Shown piece by piece: positions 62,246 through 64,000 of a stretch of DNA of 64,000 nucleotides (positions are counted from its first letter, which is position 1; each line of letters begins with the position of its first letter). Below the pieces are notes generated by a model that was given only the letters and a program-made list of their open reading frames with translations, had not been told where the DNA came from and searched no databases. The position numbers and the translations under genes are program-made. Source of the stretch: Temnothorax longispinosus (taxonomy: Eukaryota > Arthropoda > Insecta > Hymenoptera > Formicidae); assembly GCF_030848805.1 (NCBI RefSeq), contig NC_092368.1, forward strand, positions 19,347,875-19,411,874, given 5' to 3'.

Positions 62246-62570
62246 TTATGCGGGGGAAGGGGCTCCGCCGCAGGCACTGTTTATACACATTCCTGCGAGA
62301 AATGACGAGGAATGACCCATCGAATCGACGTCTAATCAACGTCGAAATCATGATTTCGACGTTGATTACTTGATTAGACGTCGATTCGATGGGTCATTTC
62401 TCGCTGGGATGTGTATAATACATGTGTATAGTACATGTGTATAAACAGTACACAAATAGGCAGGGGAGTCCCTTACCCCGCATAATATAACTAAACAAAC
62501 TCCCAGCGTGATACCTAACTGCTTGAATTAAGACGCTTGATTATTGCCCCTCCTCCCGCACTCCTCCCCG

Positions 62571-62617
62571 TGTGTGTGTGTGTATGTGTGTGTGTGTGTG
62601 CGCGCGCGCGCGCGCGC
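62571..62617. repeat. (GT)n(GC)n microsatellite
   Basis: TG dinucleotides with one TA interruption pass directly into CG dinucleotides. It lies in the right palindrome arm, opposite a shorter CA-rich run in the left arm. Alternating purine-pyrimidine DNA of this length could adopt Z-form. Confidence 0.9.
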
Positions 62618-63860
62618 CTCTTTTATGCATAAATACCGTTGTTTGTTATAATTTTGCTCGTCGCGTAGTACATTTCTCGCCTTTCTTTCCTCCCACTCCT
62701 ACTCGGCTTCATGTAAACAACAGTACAAGACATTGACTACTATATTTAGATAATAGAGAATATACTGATCCTTAAGGGCTACTATATATTTATAACGTCA
62801 GAAGATCCGGAAAGCCATGTTGGAAAAAAAAGAAATAAAATAAAGTAAAAATAGGTAAAAAAAATAGGTAGGGTACATATTTTTCGGACTCCCCTGACTG
62901 ATTATCACTGTCGGAGTCACAACAAAGGTTTTTACCAAGACAGCCGCAAGAAAATATCAAAATTCGGAAAGGGCCCTATTGTAAAGAATTACCAAAAAGA
63001 AATAGTGACTGATTAAAAATCTTTTTCTATACATTTATGTCGGATATTATATAGATAGTTATACGCGGTGATTCACAGAAGAAACGCGTGTCCTTGAAAT
63101 GTCGTATTCCTGACTCAATTGGGTTAAAAACAATTTAAAAAATATATAATTTGATAGTTTATGTGTAAATTTTATTGTAATTTATTTTTTTCATTAAAAA
63201 AAAAACTTTTTTCCAATGAATGAATGAATTTATTATTAATTAAAACGTTTTTTTAAACTAAATATTCAAACTATTCGATGATGTCCCGGAAACACTCGAA
63301 GTTAAACGAAGATGTCGTGACGTCACCACACAAAGTTGTAGCCGATTTTTTACAGTGAACTAAACAGTTTATATTTTTAATTGAGTTTTGATAAATAATC
63401 TGGACGCAATACTGACTTAAAAACGTAAAGCTAGAAGCATGTCATGCTTGTTTTGTTCCGTTATGCAAGAGAAATTAAAAAAATGCACCTGATAAAATTT
63501 TCGTGTATGTCCCGGGGATCCTGCAGCCGTATGATTTACCGACATTATCGTTTTTCGATGGATCTTTTAATTGGCTTTATAGAATTGCAAAAATCTTTTA
63601 CAGAATTAAAGTCCGCGCAAAAATCTAGGGTAACAAATGCGATTTTATATCAAAAACACCAAAAAATTAAAAATATTACTTATTTGGGCGCATACAACTG
63701 TCACCTGACGACAATATTTGCTTAAAACAAAAATTCTGCAGTTTATACATACATAATGTTTATCATCTGCCCTTGGGAAAACATGTAAAAATAATATCGT
63801 GCAAGTAGAAGTAAGATTCAATGCGTACAAAAAAATATCCATCGAAAAATTATTTTAGTA

Positions 63861-64000
63861 ATGCAAATACGGATGCAGAATGACAAGAAGAGCAGCAACA
63901 GTAATTGCCGGATCTTGCGAGAGATGGCGAGCAATCAAACAAGGACAGGGGACCTATTATGGACTTGGTCGGAATGGATTCCGATCGGAATTGTTCAGTT
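63861..64000 (+). CDS. open frame running off the right edge, unidentified
   Basis: An ATG at 63861 directly follows a possible acceptor (ttattttag) and opens 46 codons to the window end, with further in-frame ATGs at 63873 and 63924. The peptide includes KKSSNSNCRILREMASNQTR and LLWTWSEWIPIGIVQ. I do not recognise it. It may be a first coding exon of the next gene, a transposon fragment, or chance. Confidence 0.22.
   Translation, partial: MQIRMQNDKKSSNSNCRILREMASNQTRTGDLLWTWSEWIPIGIVQ

Larger units (their letters stand above)
61600..62993. mobile_element. giant imperfect palindrome (1.39 kb foldback)
   Basis: The left end GGTAATTCTTTACAATAGGG is mirrored exactly at the right end (62974-62993). 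Matching continues inward over nearly the whole arms to a centre at 62350/62351 (AAATCATGATTT). Shared landmarks are TAGGGCCCTTTCCGAAT, TATTTTCTTGCGGCT, TTTATGCATAAA, GCGTCTTAATTCAAGCAGTT and ACGTCGATTCGATGGGTCAT. The arms differ by small indels, by different G/T- or C-rich runs, and by a MITE present only on the left. No coding frame of note; no clean target duplication. Confidence 0.85.

Noticed and set aside
62041..62540. Inverted repeat first read as an attachment site or CRISPR-like structure
   Set aside because: There are no regularly spaced direct repeats, and the host is eukaryotic. It is a foldback with a nested MITE.

Overview
The window is nuclear DNA of an arthropod, most likely an ant or other hymenopteran. 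It is AT-rich, with small-to-medium introns and no depletion of CpG around promoters. It has polyglutamine tracts, many short hairpin transposons, and five insect-type genes with clean GT-AG introns. The species call is inference; no barcode gene is present.

Layout, left to right. (1) Positions 1-4042 are AT-rich, with only a doubtful exon at the left edge. (2) Rubicon, minus strand, 4156-8917: eight coding exons, 939 aa, with an N-terminal RUN domain and a C-terminal cysteine-rich Rubicon-homology domain (autophagy and endosome control). (3) Mitochondrial trifunctional enzyme alpha subunit (HADHA/Mtpalpha), plus strand, 11476-17819: eleven coding exons, 765 aa, both enzymatic domains intact. 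Rubicon and HADHA are head-to-head, about 2.4 kb apart. (4) A non-coding stretch of about 7 kb. (5) The KLF10/11-type Krueppel-like factor cabut, minus strand, 25402-27894: three coding exons, 411 aa, three C2H2 fingers, behind a CpG-rich promoter with a CRE, CCAAT boxes and a carbohydrate-response-like double E-box. (6) A 7 kb gap with three hairpin MITEs. (7) LACTB2-type metallo-beta-lactamase-fold RNase, plus strand, 35468-37269: three coding exons, 298 aa. (8) NFAT (NFAT5/TonEBP class), minus strand, 40478-58791: ten coding exons, 1349 aa. It has a Rel-homology DNA-binding module, an IPT domain and a long glutamine-rich tail. Its proposed first coding exon sits 9.7 kb upstream of the second. 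(9) Positions 58.8-64 kb hold the presumed NFAT promoter, a 1.39 kb palindrome, and a doubtful open frame at the right edge.

The exon phases of all five genes were checked by hand and close exactly, giving uninterrupted proteins of the length usual for each family. The genes share no pathway. Together they cover autophagy (Rubicon), fatty-acid oxidation (HADHA), sugar/stress-responsive transcription (cabut), mitochondrial RNA turnover (LACTB2) and osmotic or stress transcription (NFAT).

The most unusual material is in the repeats. There is a giant palindrome whose left arm carries a Harbinger-like MITE while the right arm keeps the empty target site. A foldback element in an NFAT intron contains a hammerhead-ribozyme-like core. 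Several TTA-flanked or TA-flanked hairpin elements appear to form related families. No bacterial-type system, CRISPR array, rRNA gene or intact tRNA gene was seen.
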